A stretch of 64,000 bases of DNA. It comes from Ctenosaura bakeri. Taxonomy: Eukaryota; Chordata; Lepidosauria; Squamata; Iguanidae. The position numbers and the translations under genes are program-made. The notes below the pieces were generated by a model, which was not told the origin of the DNA, did not search any database, and saw only the letters and a program-made list of their open reading frames with translations. The stretch covers positions 372,001 through 436,000 of the forward strand of contig CAOLHI010000611.1 of the NCBI GenBank assembly GCA_948474755.1, in the 5' to 3' direction. This document shows positions 1-10,857 of the stretch, piece after piece (the first letter of the stretch is position 1; every line of letters starts with the position of its first letter).

Positions 1-139
1 GGGGTTTGCAATTTAGAAAGCGGCATTTAGGATTCTCAGCCAGAGAGCTCTTTGGCCTCAGTCAACTACAAACCCCAGAATTCCACAGGAGGTTGATAGT
101 GGAATAATAGCACTATAATAGTGTAGGGTAGAAATGGCT
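1..139. mobile_element. Class A fold-back MITE, right part, cut by window edge
   Basis: The sequence matches the right half of the class A element: an internal GAGAGCTCTTTGGCCTCAG segment, then the arm ending in GGAATAATAGCACTATAATAG and a degraded terminal repeat GTAGAAATGGC. The left half lies before the window. It abuts the tail of a reversed Sauria SINE, so it probably inserted into that SINE. Confidence 0.8.
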
Positions 140-340
140 TGACTTATGGCGACTCTAAGCTGAACCTATCCCAGGATTTTCCTGGCATGATTAGTTCAGA
201 GAGGCTTTGTCTTCCTCTGAGGCTGAGAGAATGTGACTTTTCCAAAGTCACCTAGTGGATTTCCATGGCTAAGCAGGGATTCAAACACATGTCTTCAGAG
301 TTGTAGTCCAATGCTCAAACCACTACATTGTGCTGGCTCT
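140..340 (-). mobile_element. Sauria-type SINE, reverse orientation
   Basis: On the minus strand this reads as a tRNA-related head (complement of CAATGCTCAAACCACTACA), a central region (complement of CTTCCTCTGAGGCTGAGAGA) and the start of a Bov-B-like tail (complement of GACTTATGGCGACTC). The tail end is replaced by the class A MITE at the window start. It is diverged and looks old. Confidence 0.75.
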
Positions 341-420
341 TGCTGCTGTATTTACACTAACCAAAATAATTGCAGCTTGAAGAACCTGATTATCAGAAAG
401 TGCATTGAGAAGGCCTTATT

Positions 421-944
421 GGACCTTTCTGCACGAGGTGAGGGAATCACTCCCTGCCGTTACCTACTGCTTCTTCTTGGGTCCAAAGCAACGCAGACTG
501 TCCCTGAAGCCTTTCCGCAGGGCCCTCCTTGGTCCAGGGCGAATCGGAGCACTGCGAGGTCTGCAGATCCGCACTGCTCCGGCTTCCAAAATGTCAGCTT
601 CCGGCTTCCAAAATGGTGGCTTCCAGTTGGTTGTGGGTCCCGGCCAACCGCTGAAGCTCGCCACACCTAAAGCCCGCCCTCCGCAGATTGCAGGCTCGCA
701 TTGGTGTGAGCCTGCGAATCTGCACAAGGGAGCAGGAACACAATGGCGCATTTCAGGAAAATAAAGACCTTTTTTTTTTTTGCGGTCTTTAGAAAACACG
801 CTGTATGACCACTTGGGGTCATTTTGGAGCAGACTGAGGTGCAGATCTCCGGTAAGTAGTCTGTTCCTAGTCTGCTCCAAGGTGCCGATGACCTCCATGA
901 GAGGACACACTGCCCTGTCCTAATTGCCTGGTGTGGAAAGGGCC
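421..944. mobile_element. Class B MITE, 524 bp
   Basis: The ends are GGACCTTTCTGCAC and GTGTGGAAAGGGCC, inverted repeats of each other, flanked by ATT at 418-420 and 945-947. The interior is shared with the copies at 22366, 34305 and 61262, including the AGCAGACTGAGGTGCAGA segment and an internal hairpin TAAAGACC ... GGTCTTTA (about 763-791). The open frames across it are not conserved between copies and are not a gene. Confidence 0.8.
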
Positions 945-1483
945 ATTGTCAGGGTTGCTCTCTTTCTCTCTATCTGTCCCCCCATTATCTTTGGACTAAG
1001 CATCAATGCAACCCATCTGCACCCCCATATCGTAATGTCACAATGTTTCAGCATTGCTCATTAACAGCCACAAGTGCAAATGGTCAAAGGGAAAGCCTTA
1101 AATATTTGGATGGGGGAAATCTCTCTCAGTGATTCCCCTAAATGTTAATATTTTATACAGGTCTGTGAGGATTATGGAAATTATATCCTCAACAGAGGTG
1201 TCACTTTTGACAGCTGCAGTGCAGACCTTGCCCTTGCGCAGAATATGGGAAGATGAGTTATTTTCAGCAGAGAGCTGAGAGGTAATATACAACACTTCAG
1301 ATCAGTAGGGTATTTCTGTAGCCCCATGATCACAGTCTGTAGCTGAGCGCACACTGTCAAACCCCTCCTGGCCCTTGTAACAAGGTGATGGGCCCACAGG
1401 CCATGTCTTTGGCGCAGACTACCCCAATCTGGTACCTTGAAGATATTCTGGAATTGCTATTCCCATCATCTTTCACCACTGGG
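945..1483. other. Unassigned intergenic sequence
   Basis: I see no coding signal and no repeat family I recognise. The segment 1300-1480 includes CTTTGGCGCAGAC, but there is no LTR beside it. Confidence 0.4.
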
Positions 1484-1600
1484 AAATCTGTAGCCCTCCT
1501 GATGTGTCCATCCACTCTTGCCAGCCTGGGCTGCTGCAAGGAATCAGGGGAGTATAAGTTCATCAACATTTGGAAGGTCACAGATTCCTGATTGCTCATG
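1484..1600. mobile_element. hAT-like fold-back MITE
   Basis: It reads CTGTAGCCCTCCTGATGT on the left and ACATTTGGAAGGTCACAG on the right, an imperfect inverted pair, with a middle CCAGCCTGGGCTGCTG. This resembles a fold-back family common in reptiles that contains the inverted pair built on CTCCAGATGTT. Related copies lie at 13515, 29096, 59061, 62612 and 63058. The superfamily is inferred. Confidence 0.5.
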
Positions 1601-1885
1601 CAGGGGGGCAGATGGGCTTGCTTGAGGGCTCAAAGGACCATTTTCAGAGGGTTCTTCCAAGATCCCAGACACTGTCACTGTGCCAGCCTCTTCCTGGTCA
1701 CGTTTGAAGAGCATTTGGTGCCTTTTGTTGCTGTTGTTTCAAAATGCCCATTGAAACAGTGTTTTACACTGGAGTATTCCCCCAGGGAGAGAGTCTTGGC
1801 AAAAGAAATGGGGTGGAATTTTGGTATGTGTGTGTTGGAGCTTAGGTGGTGAACTACAGTCAAATCTATATGTGCCCGTCTAAGC

Positions 1886-2750
1886 ACTGCTCTTGTTACC
1901 ATGCCATACACCCCCACTCCATGATATGATTGGCAATGAACATTATTTAATTGGCATAAAATATTAATCATACACTATTATGACTGAAAAGCCATGCTGG
2001 CAAAGAAGACTGGCTGAACACATGCAAAAGTAGGTCGGATGGGACTTCAGGGCATGGCTAAATCATAGTTGAAGGGATCAGCTGGGAAGCTCTGGCACAA
2101 ATGAAATTGTGATAATCTTTTCGATAACCTAACCTTCAAATAAAATAGCACTCAAAACTGTCTCAATAGAACAACGAATTGTCATCAATTTCTTCCCCCT
2201 TCCTGCTGAAACTCTCCTTTGCTTCCTCACCTGCTCCGACATTAAGAAGCTATCGTGATTCCCATCACTGCTCCGTCACCTAATGGTAAGACCATTAGCC
2301 CCTTACAGACCCCATTGTTTGCTCTGCCAGAGAGCCTTTAACACCTTCCCCTTCAGGGCAGAAACAGGGTATTTAAACCCTGGCTCTAAGCCTGGCAACT
2401 CACAGCACACTGGATCTAGGCTGTCACTCTGCAGCTCCAATTCCCATTGACCATTTGTCTGAGCCATATCACTTTATCTCTTCTGTCCAGGATAGGTAAC
2501 TATTGCCCACTTCATCCCAACTTCTTGCTATCCAACTTTCAGTTAGCCTTGTTTGATGGTGAGTCTGCTTGAACCTTGCATGTGATTGTGATATTCCCCA
2601 ATAAGCATTCTCTTAATCTCCAATTAGTGTCCCTGCATTAGTACCAGTATACAAAGGTGGAAAGATCCTGTAAAGTTAGCCCACTCTCACAGACCCCCAT
2701 TGTTGAGCTGTAATTCTCCACCATTTCATGGTGGCACTGGCACCTCTGAG
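1886..2750 (+). mobile_element. LTR-like dispersed repeat, copy 1
   Basis: It is collinear and same-strand with 57222-58135. Shared landmarks in order are ACACCCCCA, TTTAATTGGCAT, GATCAGC(T/C)GG(A/G)AAGCTC, CTCTGCCAGAGAG, a TATA-like GGGTATTTAAACC at about 2369-2381, CTTGCTATCCAACTTT, a CCCCAATAA poly(A)-like signal near 2596 and TTAGTACCAGTATACA. TATA followed by a poly(A) signal within 850 bp suggests an LTR. No gag, pol or env reading frame is attached, so solo LTR is an inference. Confidence 0.5.
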
Positions 2751-3911
2751 GCACCCACCATTTAGGATAACACTCTGCTGTGTGTGGATCAGATTGATTT
2801 CAAAACGCAGAGTGGATGTGTTCCTTAAGCGTCTCATTTTTGAACATCTGAAACTAGAAAAAATAGTTATCATGATATCAGATCCACAGGCTTCCCAATA
2901 TCTTGAAACCCCTGTTGAGAAAAGTAACAGAACAGCAAGAATTGAACACTGTCTTCTCCCAGTATTTAAATGGAGGATTTTTCTGTGCAGAGAAAAATAT
3001 GGCTTTTTTGCACCTCCTCCCCTATTTTCTACACAGAAAATGCATTTCTTGAACAGCAAATTTGTTTTTCCAGGGGAAATGTATGGTGGTTGTGTTTGAA
3101 GCACACACACATGGATTTTTCTGCCCAGAAAAATCCTCCAAAATACTTTAGAACTCTTCAGTGCAGTGAGAACAACACACAAAAAGATTTCTTCCCATCC
3201 ACAATGGGGACAAAACAATGGCAACTATCTTTGTTTGTTTGTATGAAACACTCAGGTTTTTACATCCTGGTATCAGGGTATTCTGTTATCAGTTACTATC
3301 TGATATTACAAAATGCATATTATGAAAAGCAACCTATTCCATGCTAATCAGTTCCCTACTCTCTTTTCACCCTTTCCTTGGAGTTATTACAAATGCAAGT
3401 GATAGGCACGGTGAGCCAGGAACTATGGGGGGACAATCCTTTATTATCTGGAAGAGCGCTAGCAGTCTGCAAATCTTGAACTGCAGAGACTCGAAGAAGC
3501 TAGCGATGGGAGGAAGGAAAAATCTACTTTCTCACTTACGTCCACCAACAGTTCTCTAATCTTGCCTAGTATTTTCCCGGCAGTCCCGTGGTTTGTCACA
3601 ATCTGTCACACGCCAATGCTTAACTTCAGAAGCAATGATAATATGGAGCTAATAGCTCCATTAGCCTATTACAGTTAAAAAGCTCATTCATCTTAATAGC
3701 CTGGAGGATGGCCAAAATATGCAGATAATCAGGGAATTGGATAAATGGGAGTGTTATTGCTAGGGTGCCAGAAGGAAGGGATACACAATCATTTAGAAGA
3801 GCAGGATTTGAGGAGAATTGAAGGTTAGAGAGCAAACATTTCCATTAGCTCGCTGATTCTCTTTCTCATGTTCAGACTGTGAAATGCAGCTGATGGTAAC
3901 TTACCAGGGAA
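2751..3911. other. Unassigned intergenic sequence
   Basis: AT-rich and without a credible gene. Around 2970-3140 the motif TTTTCTGTGCAGA and its complement recur, and similar motifs occur at 19600-19650 and 54160-54200, hinting at an unrecognised diverged repeat. Confidence 0.4.
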
Positions 3912-4153
3912 GAGAGCCAGTGTAATGTTTGAGCATTGGTCAATGACTCTTTGAAGACCATGGTACAAATCCCTGCTCGGCTATGGAAACCCACTGGCTG
4001 ACCTTGGGCAATGGACCTTCTCTCAGCCTCAGAGAAGGGCAAATGTAAGCCCCCTCTGAGCAAATCTTGCCAAGAAAATCTGTGATAGGTTTGCCTTAGG
4101 GTCACTTTAAGTTGGAAATGACTTGAAAGCACACAACAACAACTACTACTACA
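3912..4153 (+). mobile_element. Sauria-type SINE
   Basis: Head AGAGCCAGTGTAATGTTTGAGC, centre TCTCAGCCTCAGAGAAGG and CAAATCTTGCCAAGAAAA, tail GTTGGAAATGACTTGAAAGC, ending in an (AAC)n(ACT)n tract. This is a complete, moderately diverged copy. The tail is the segment shared with Bov-B LINEs, which supply the retrotransposition machinery. Confidence 0.85.
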
Positions 4154-4789
4154 GTTTCCGAGTGGGGGTGAGTGGCCATTTTCACTCCTGCTTCCCCTTC
4201 CCAGAAGCTGTTCCCATGAATCGTGATATTACTGTCATAATATGTCATATTGTCATATCTGTCATATTCCTATAAGGCATTACTTTCAGTTGCTGTTTCA
4301 GGTTGGTTTTTGGCCCCAAAAGGTGGTTCTGGAGCAACTAAATGAAAATCACCCCAAAATCAGTCCACCCTTTCTTTTGTCTAAACTTTTTTTATATATT
4401 ATTTTTATATACTAAATTATGACAACAAAAAATAAACAAAAAATAAACATCACAAAAACATCATAAACATTTAAGCATTACTAACGTTTACTAGCATTTT
4501 CATTCTCATCCACTGTTACCTTCTTCATACATTCCATTCCTTAACTTCCCTCCAGGCTTAACTTAAAACAATATTTTCTTTTAATGTACAAATCAGATTA
4601 TCTCTGTCTAACATATAATCCTTCTGATTCTGTATATCCCGTATTTACTTATACACTATACATTTTTAATATGTCCTACTGTTGTAACCAATTTTGATCC
4701 TAAACGAAAAACTTCTTTATTTAACTCCAGTCATTAGCAAAAAAAAACTTCATTATTTAAATCATTGTCATCCCTTGAAGATTAAGAGA
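4154..4789. other. A+T-rich stretch, possible LINE 3' untranslated remnant
   Basis: From about 4386 the sequence is very AT-rich, with runs such as CAAAAAATAAACAAAAAATA. This composition is seen in 3' ends of squamate L1 elements in reverse orientation. No coding motif supports the assignment. Confidence 0.3.
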
Positions 4790-4973
4790 TTTGGTGCCTG
4801 GAAATTCCCCCAAAGATCTCCAATAAAAACAACAACAACAACTTAGCAGTGGCAACCTTTTTAGATTAAGAATCTAAAATTAGATTAAGAATCTAAAAAG
4901 CTTGCCACTGCTAAGTTGTTGTTTTGGTTTTTTTTTAATTGGAGATCTTTAGGGGAACTTCCAGGCACCAAAA
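4790..4973. mobile_element. Fold-back DNA element, 184 bp
   Basis: Two arms of about 85-90 bases pair with each other. The outer ends are TTTGGTGCCTGG and CCAGGCACCAAA, an inner block is AACTTAGCAGTGGCAA with its complement, and there is an AT-rich turn built on AGATTAAGAATCT. It shares no terminal sequence with classes A-D. I see no clear target duplication. Confidence 0.7.
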
Positions 4974-5399
4974 GGTACATTTCTGTAGATTGCACTTTAC
5001 TCACTTTTGCTGTGGACAAATGGCACCATCCATGAACAAGAAGGTGGTATCAGCAGGCCTGGGAGAACTCCAAGGTTTGCAAAAAGAAAAGGTTTACAGA
5101 GTAGGGGAAACAGCAGCCCACACAGCAGGACTGAGAATGCTCTTTGGTCCTGGAATTGCAGGATGGTTAGAGAGAAAATGAAACTCAAGAAAAGTGGGGA
5201 ACGGTACCCTGTGTAACTCCACCAAGGAAAGTAAACCTGGACAGGAACATTCCACACTCCTGCATTTCATTTCAGGTCTAGACAAAATTGAAGTCAAGAT
5301 TAAAAAGGGTGCATCTTGAAAACTGGATTCAATGCAACCAAACACAAGTTATAGCCAAAAGAAAAATCAGTAACAAGCAATCGAACAACACAGTAAAAA
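4974..5399. other. Unassigned intergenic sequence
   Basis: I find no gene or recognisable repeat. Short open frames on both strands here have no family resemblance that I can see. Confidence 0.4.
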
Positions 5400-5975
5400 G
5401 TAAAATCACAAAGTTTAAAAATTCTTAATAAATCAGCAGATCAAAAGGATACATTATTGCAATGTACAAAAGATAATATACAATGCAAAATGGAATACGC
5501 AATGCTTACAGATATAATTACTGACTCCACATTTATTTTATAAGAACAATTAATCTCAGTTATTCTCATACTAAATTCTGAGTAGGGTTGCTTTCACTGC
5601 AAATCTAGACACATTAACCAGAACTGATTTAATTGACCTAGACAGCAAGTATAAAATTTTTATCCTTATCATTAAAGTTAGCTACATGCTCTAAACATCT
5701 TACCAAAGTATTTATCTCATGGAATTTCATATAACTTGCAATGTAACATGTCATCTACAATGTGCTCAGGCACTTGGCTTCCACAAAGAGAGAGATGTTG
5801 TTCTTTGGAAATAGAAAACTGAATTCCAAAAGAGTTAAATGAGAAGGTTGAGTATGCACTACTTTGCACAATAATCCAAATTTTTTCATGAGGATCTGAT
5901 GAAGGGCAGAATATTTCACTTTCCCTCCCAATCAAAATTCCGTTATCCCCTACTCTGGGGATTTGCATTCTGGCA
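5400..5975 (-). mobile_element. Possible decayed LINE remnant
   Basis: On the minus strand, 5717-5968 is open and encodes a cysteine/histidine-bearing stretch (CGSQVPEHIVDDMLHCKLYE) that resembles the C-terminal region of some LINE ORF2 proteins. The flank toward 5400 is AT-rich, as a LINE 3' end would be. The clade cannot be settled from this. Confidence 0.35.
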
Positions 5976-6800
5976 ACATTGGAAGTTATGATTTATGTAA
6001 CTTTGAAGTAGGTGATGGAGACATTGAAATAGTTAAAGACTTCCATTCCTTGGCTGAGTCATTAATCAGAATGGAAATTACAGCCAAGAAATCGGAGGAA
6101 GACTAAAGCCTTTTCCGCACTATGCTGTTATAGTGCTATTATTCCACTGTCAACATCCTATGAAATCCTGAGATTTGCAGTTTAGGGAAGGCCTTTAGAA
6201 TTGTTGGCCAGGAAACTCTTTGGCCTCAAGTCAACTACAAACTCCAGAATTCCACAGGAAGTTGAAAGTGGAATAATAGCACTGCAACAGTGTAATGCAG
6301 AAAGGCCCTAAGACTTGGAAGGGCAGCTATGAAGGAACTAGGGAAAGACATATCGTTGAATGCTACTATCAAGATCGCCCATGCCATCATGTTTCTGATT
6401 TCTACATATGGCTGTGAAAACTGGACAGTGAAGACAGGTGACAGGAAGAAAATCAATGCATTTGAACTGTGGCGCTGGAAAAGAGCTCTGTGGATACTGT
6501 GGATTTCTCAAAAGACAAATAAATGGGTCTTAGGACAAGCCGAGATGATTAAAGGGAGACTGCAGTACTTTGGACGTACCAGTGGAAGACATGAATCCCC
6601 AGAAAAGGCAATGATGCTTAGTGGGGTACAAGGCAGGAGAAAAAGAGGAAGGTGGATAGAGTGAATCAAGGAAGCTGTTGTCCTGAATCTGCAAGACCTG
6701 AGCAGAACTGTAGATGATGGGGTGACTTGGAGATTTCTCATTCATAGGGTTGCCATAAGTCAGAGTTGACTTGTCAGCAATAGACATTAACAGTAATATC
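5976..6800 (+). mobile_element. Bov-B (RTE) LINE ORF2 3' fragment, split by a MITE
   Basis: Before the insertion the frame reads DGDIEIVKDFHSLAES, and after it TYGCENWTVKTGDRKKINAFEL, then KGRLQYFGRTSGRHESPEKA and GRRKRGRWIE. This is the end of the reverse transcriptase and the C-terminal part of Bov-B ORF2. It is followed by the 3' tail GTTGCCATAAGTCAGAGTTGAC that Sauria SINEs share. The class A MITE at 6107-6308 interrupts it. Substitutions and stops show it is dead. Confidence 0.85.
6107..6308. mobile_element. Class A MITE inside Bov-B, 202 bp
   Basis: Ends AGCCTTTTCCGCAC and GCAGAAAGGCCC; TAA duplicated at 6104-6106 and 6309-6311. The arms share TATAGTGCTATTATTCCACT and its complement, imperfectly. 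Removing one TAA with the element restores a continuous Bov-B alignment, which fixes the boundaries. Confidence 0.9.
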
Positions 6801-6949
6801 ATTTGGTGGACTGTGGGTTGCCAACCTGGGATCACTGGCAGGAATAAATAGGCAGAGGAAAGAATGAGAAATTTGTATTCTTTCCACACAGGTAGCCATC
6901 TAAGGTATATAAGAAGAACAAGCCTGTTTTATCCTTTCTTTTCACTCTC

Positions 6950-7174
6950 CTTCAAGCGTGGTTTGAATGTTGTCCTACAAATCGGGAAGACCAGGGTTGA
7001 AATCTGAGCTTAGCCATGGAAATCCAGGGGGTGAGTGTGGCCCCATCACTCTGTCTTGATCTCAGAGGAAGGCAATGGAAAATTTTGAACAAATCTAGGA
7101 AAGAAAACTCCATGAGAGGTTCACCTTAGCATTGCCATAAATCGGAGATGACTCCAAGGGACACAACACAACCA
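6950..7174 (+). mobile_element. Sauria-type SINE
   Basis: Head GCGTGGTTTGAATGTTGT, GACCAGGGTTGAAATC near the B-box position, centre CTCAGAGGAAGGCAATGG, tail TTGCCATAAATCGGAGATGA and an ACACAACACAACC end. The 5' end is partly eroded. Confidence 0.75.
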
Positions 7175-7768
7175 CCATCTCATTCAGCAAAGGAGTAACT
7201 GATGGAGATTTGTGGAAATGGAAGAATTTAAGCTAAATCTGCCTCCCCCGCTATTTTTCTCAGAGAAATACATGTTTAGAGCGTCTTTGTTTTTCTGTTT
7301 GAATGTGAGCCTAGTATGGTTTCCAGGGAAGTGGATTTTAGTTGCTTTTATCGTGAATGATAACAGTGAATAGGTTTGCAAATTTGCAGCGACTGGGTCA
7401 GGAGGAGCAGGTGTCTACTTTTAAAAGAAATAGTGGGGTTCCATAATAAGAATAACCATTTTTTTGTAATGTAAGTTTGAATAGATCTCACAATAGTATA
7501 CATTCACTAAAGGTAAGAGATAGAAGATATTGCTATAGTTGGTTGTGTTATAAGAAAACAGCTTGCAATTTTTATATATATATGTTTCTAAATGCTTTGT
7601 ATGCATTAAGGATTTTTTGTTAACAGTTCCATACATTTTCTTGTGTTTTTAGAAGCCTCTGAAATGTCATTGCAGACATTTCTGTCTATCAGCTATATTA
7701 TTGGCCAAAATAATAGAAGAATCTGTCTTCTATTCTTCTCTCTAAACGTACATACCACTTTTTTATAG
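7175..7768. other. Unassigned intergenic sequence
   Basis: AT-rich with no gene. A short TATATATATA tract lies near 7572. Confidence 0.4.
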
Positions 7769-7880
7769 TCCCAACTAGAGTAGATCTATTGAATCAGTAA
7801 GACTTTTCTATAACTATCCCATACATATTAACCCTCCATTCAACTATCGATTCAGTGGGTTTACTCTAATTGGGACTAAT
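7769..7880. mobile_element. Small fold-back repeat (family E), 112 bp
   Basis: The left arm CCCAACTAGAGTAGATCTATT pairs with the right arm GTGGGTTTACTCTAATTGGG around an AT-rich middle. Copies lie at 25279, 49752 and 53706. It is a probable MITE of unknown superfamily. Confidence 0.6.
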
Positions 7881-8247
7881 CGATAATATTCAAGCCAAAG
7901 TTAATTTCGGGATTACATTGTAAATGCTTTGCTGTATAGCTCTATAAAAGGCAGAATTTCAGGGGAACTAAAAAGATGTCTCAAGCCTAAAAGCATTTGC
8001 ATGGTTGCCCTCCGAGGGATCCAAAGCCAAACTTTTAAACCCAATGCCAGACTTCTTCTTCTTTTTTTTTAACAACAACCAAGCACACAGCCCACTGGTT
8101 GTGGACAACTGAGTCAGCCAGTTTTGATTTCTTCCACATTGGATGTTTTTTTAAATCAAAGTTGTTCCCATCTGCATATGAAAATATGTCCAAATTTTGG
8201 TAAAGTCTCATGAGAAAGAAACAAAAATAACAGTGTTACCCACATCT
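7881..8247. other. Unassigned intergenic sequence
   Basis: Nothing recognisable, apart from a short T tract near 8060. Confidence 0.4.
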
Positions 8248-8454
8248 AGGTCTCTTTCACACCACACCATTATAGTATTTCCATACAACTTTAATTGCCA
8301 TGGCTGCAACCTATGGGAGATTGGGATCTGTAGTTTCTTGAAGTATTTAGAACTGTCTGCCAGAAACCAGTGGTGTCTCACTGAACTCCAAATCCCAGAA
8401 TTCTTTAGCATGCAGCCATAGAAGTTTAAAGTGGTATCAATGTGCTGGTACTGT
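8248..8454. mobile_element. hAT-like fold-back MITE, about 207 bp
   Basis: The left arm contains ACTTTAATTGCCATGGCTGC and the right arm GCATGCAGCCATAGAAGTTTA, with CAAATCCCAGAATTC opposite GGGATCTGTAGTTT. This matches a well-known squamate fold-back family with GCCATGGC in its arms. It touches the class A element at 8455. Confidence 0.55.
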
Positions 8455-8650
8455 GGCCATTTCTGCACTATACTGTTATAGTGCTATTATTCTACTTTCA
8501 ACATCCTATGGAATTCTGGGGTGTGTAGTTTCCTGAGGCCAAAGAGCTCTTTGGCTGAGAATTCTAAAGGCTGCTCCCTGCAAAACCCAGGATTCCATAG
8601 GATGCTAAAAATGGAATAATAGCATTATAACAGTGTAGTGCAGAAAGGCT
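8455..8650. mobile_element. Class A MITE, 196 bp
   Basis: Left end GGCCATTTCTGCACTATACT, right end AGTGTAGTGCAGAAAGGCT. The arms are imperfect, with an internal GAGCTCTTTGGC. Flanking triplets TGT and TTA do not match, so the duplication has decayed or one end is off by a base or two. Confidence 0.85.
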
Positions 8651-9157
8651 TTAGGTAGCCGCAAAGAAGTGAAGCCTGTGACAATTCCAAATGAAGGCTG
8701 AGAGACGTCACATCTTTGTTGCCAAGGCAATGCTGCACATTCGAATGTGGCGGAGAGGAATAATAAGTCAACAAGGCCATGGAGATCAACAGCAGGCTGG
8801 GTGCTGCAAAATGCCCTCACAGCACACACAACCATTTCACTTTTCTGTCTCGGGTTTTCCGAAAGGGCAGCGGGATGGTCTGACCTTTTTCAATCATCCC
8901 TCAGAAAAATTTCCCCTCTCGAGAAAATGAGGCAGAGAGAGAGAGAGAGAAAGAACACAAAACTAGGAAAGGTGATGGGCAGCTGACAAGTGTGGCTTGT
9001 TCTTTTTATTTATAATGATACAGGTTTTTCAAACAACGACAACAACTTGCAAGCGTTTGACCAAGGCCACAGAAAAACCAATGGGGTCTTTGTGCACATT
9101 TAAAGCTCTTGTAGGAACTCAGCACTAGTGGAAAGCGTGCTGTAATTGCCAAAGCAT
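8651..9157. other. Unassigned intergenic sequence with a GA microsatellite
   Basis: A (GA)n tract of about 21 bases lies at 8933-8953. The rest shows no gene or known repeat. Confidence 0.5.
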
Positions 9158-9323
9158 GGTCATTTCTGTACTAGCCTGTTATAGCACGATGATTTCACTT
9201 TCAACATCCTCTGGAATCCTGGGGTTTGCAGTTTCGGGAAGGGCTGAAACTGCAAACCCCAGGATTCCAGAGGATGTTGAAAGTGGAATCATCGCGCTAT
9301 AACAGGCTAGTGCAGAAATGGCC
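9158..9323. mobile_element. Class A-short near-perfect fold-back MITE, 166 bp
   Basis: Left end GGTCATTTCTGTACTAGCCT, right end AGGCTAGTGCAGAAATGGCC. The arms pair almost base for base through AACATCCTCTGGAATCCTGG and its exact complement, leaving a loop of only a few bases near 9239-9246. Flanking triplets CAT and ATG are not an identical pair. Confidence 0.9.
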
Positions 9324-9549
9324 ATGAATCTAAATGTTTAAGAGATGGAGAGATGAAGGTTTTCCTTCTGGGTCATTCCTGTCCTCCTTCATCCTATGTC
9401 TCTTGCTCCTTCTTCCTCTGTCAAGAAAATCTGCAATCAAAAAGAGAAAGTGAGATGTCACAGAGCTGGGCTATGGAGGAGAAATCTAGGCCGCCTTCTG
9501 CAAAATGATCACATACCCTCCAACATTTCTCAAGAAAGACTGGGACATG

Positions 9550-10179
9550 ATGTGGTGGTCATGTCCCAGAGCACAAAAATACTGGAAAGAAATACACAAG
9601 AAAATAAGTTCAATTTTGAAGATCCAGTTTGGGATGACACCTGAATTCTACTTGTTAAACATGACACATATATTAGATGGAATGTCAGTTAAGAAATACT
9701 GGAGAATAATATTGTACATGGTGACGACGGCCCGTATTGAGTACGCACGATTTTGGAAAAATGAAACTATACCTACAACTGAACAGTGGTGGACAACTTT
9801 TATGGAAAATAGAAATGCAGATATACTTACACAAAGACTAAGAGGGAAATCAGATGAAGACATTAATAAAGAGTGGAGGATTGTTACAGATTTGGGTTGG
9901 GGGTAGACAGAAGGTAATACATTTTTCATGATATCAATTACTATACAGGTTAATAGTCAATGAAATATCATGTAACAAGTAAAGTAGAGACATATAGCAG
10001 GAACTAACAAATTATAGATTATTAACATTTTATTGCAATACATGGTATAATAAATAGAGGGAATATTAATAATTGTAATCCAGAAAGGAAAGGAAGAAGG
10101 GAAAACATTGCATGTAAACATTGCAGAGATAATTGTTTTATTTGTTGGAATTTGAATAAAATTATTATATAAAAAAAAT
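9550..10179 (+). mobile_element. 5'-truncated L1 LINE, ORF2 C-terminus and 3' end
   Basis: The frame 9550-9903 begins MWWSCPRAQKYWKEIHKK and ends EWRIVTDLGWG, the C-terminal region of L1 ORF2 after the reverse transcriptase. An AT-rich 3' UTR and an A-rich tail (10171-10178) follow. The 15-bp sequence AAAGACTGGGACATG occurs at 9535-9549 and again at 10180-10194, an exact target-site duplication. The coding part lacks internal stops over 118 codons, so this is a comparatively recent copy. Confidence 0.9.
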
Positions 10180-10194
10180 AAAGACTGGGACATG

Positions 10195-10857
10195 GGTGGC
10201 CAAGCTACATCAGAATGTGGTCAAAATGGTAATAGTGCCAGAGAGTCTAGGGAAGTGGCTATCCAGAGTGGTAGGGAAGCCCAGCAGAATAGCTGCTTCG
10301 GAGAGAAACCCAGCCCATTAGTGTGCATAAGGGGTTGGAGGTCTGAGAGGATATATATGTTTAACAGGCACACTGAATTGGTTTTGGTCAGACTTCAAGG
10401 CAGAAGGGCTAAGAGTCAGTCCTTCAGTCAGAGGGGTTCTCAGTCAACCAGGGGATTTGACTTGAGAGGGGTATGTTTTCTCAAAGAAAGCCTAGAAAAA
10501 GAGGAAGAAGAGAAATCAACCCACTTTTGAATCTGGTCAGAGAGTGTGATGCAGATTTGGGAACTGAGCCTTTGGCGAAAGAGTAACCAGAAGGCTGCAT
10601 GTGAGAGAGACCTGTGCCTTTATGCTGATGTAAAGATATAAATGCATTCAGAAGATCTGTTTGAACTTGGATGCACCTATGAAAACCAATACTTTGTTTG
10701 GGTTGCTATTTTAATAAATATTATAGTATATTTTTATAAATTTTGGCTGAGCTGAATGATTCTCAGTGGTTATAACCAAACAGAACCATGTTACCGTGAA
10801 CCATTAAAGGGGTTCTAAATAACAACTGAAAGGCTTTACTCTTTTTACACAAAGGTG
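10195..10857. other. Unassigned sequence, possibly an older repeat
   Basis: The L1 target just upstream, ACCCTCCAACATTTCTC, resembles a dispersed vertebrate repeat. This stretch may be its continuation. A TTTAATAAATATTATAG segment near 10710 could be a poly(A) signal. The 112-codon frame at 10192-10530 is low-complexity and not recognised. Confidence 0.35.

Noticed and set aside
233..944. Overlapping open frames of up to 148 codons on both strands
   Set aside because: They lie in a Sauria SINE and a class B MITE, and the frames are not conserved in the other class B copies.
8452..8653. Target duplication for the class A copy at 8455
   Set aside because: Flanking triplets TGT and TTA do not match; I kept the element call but not a duplication.
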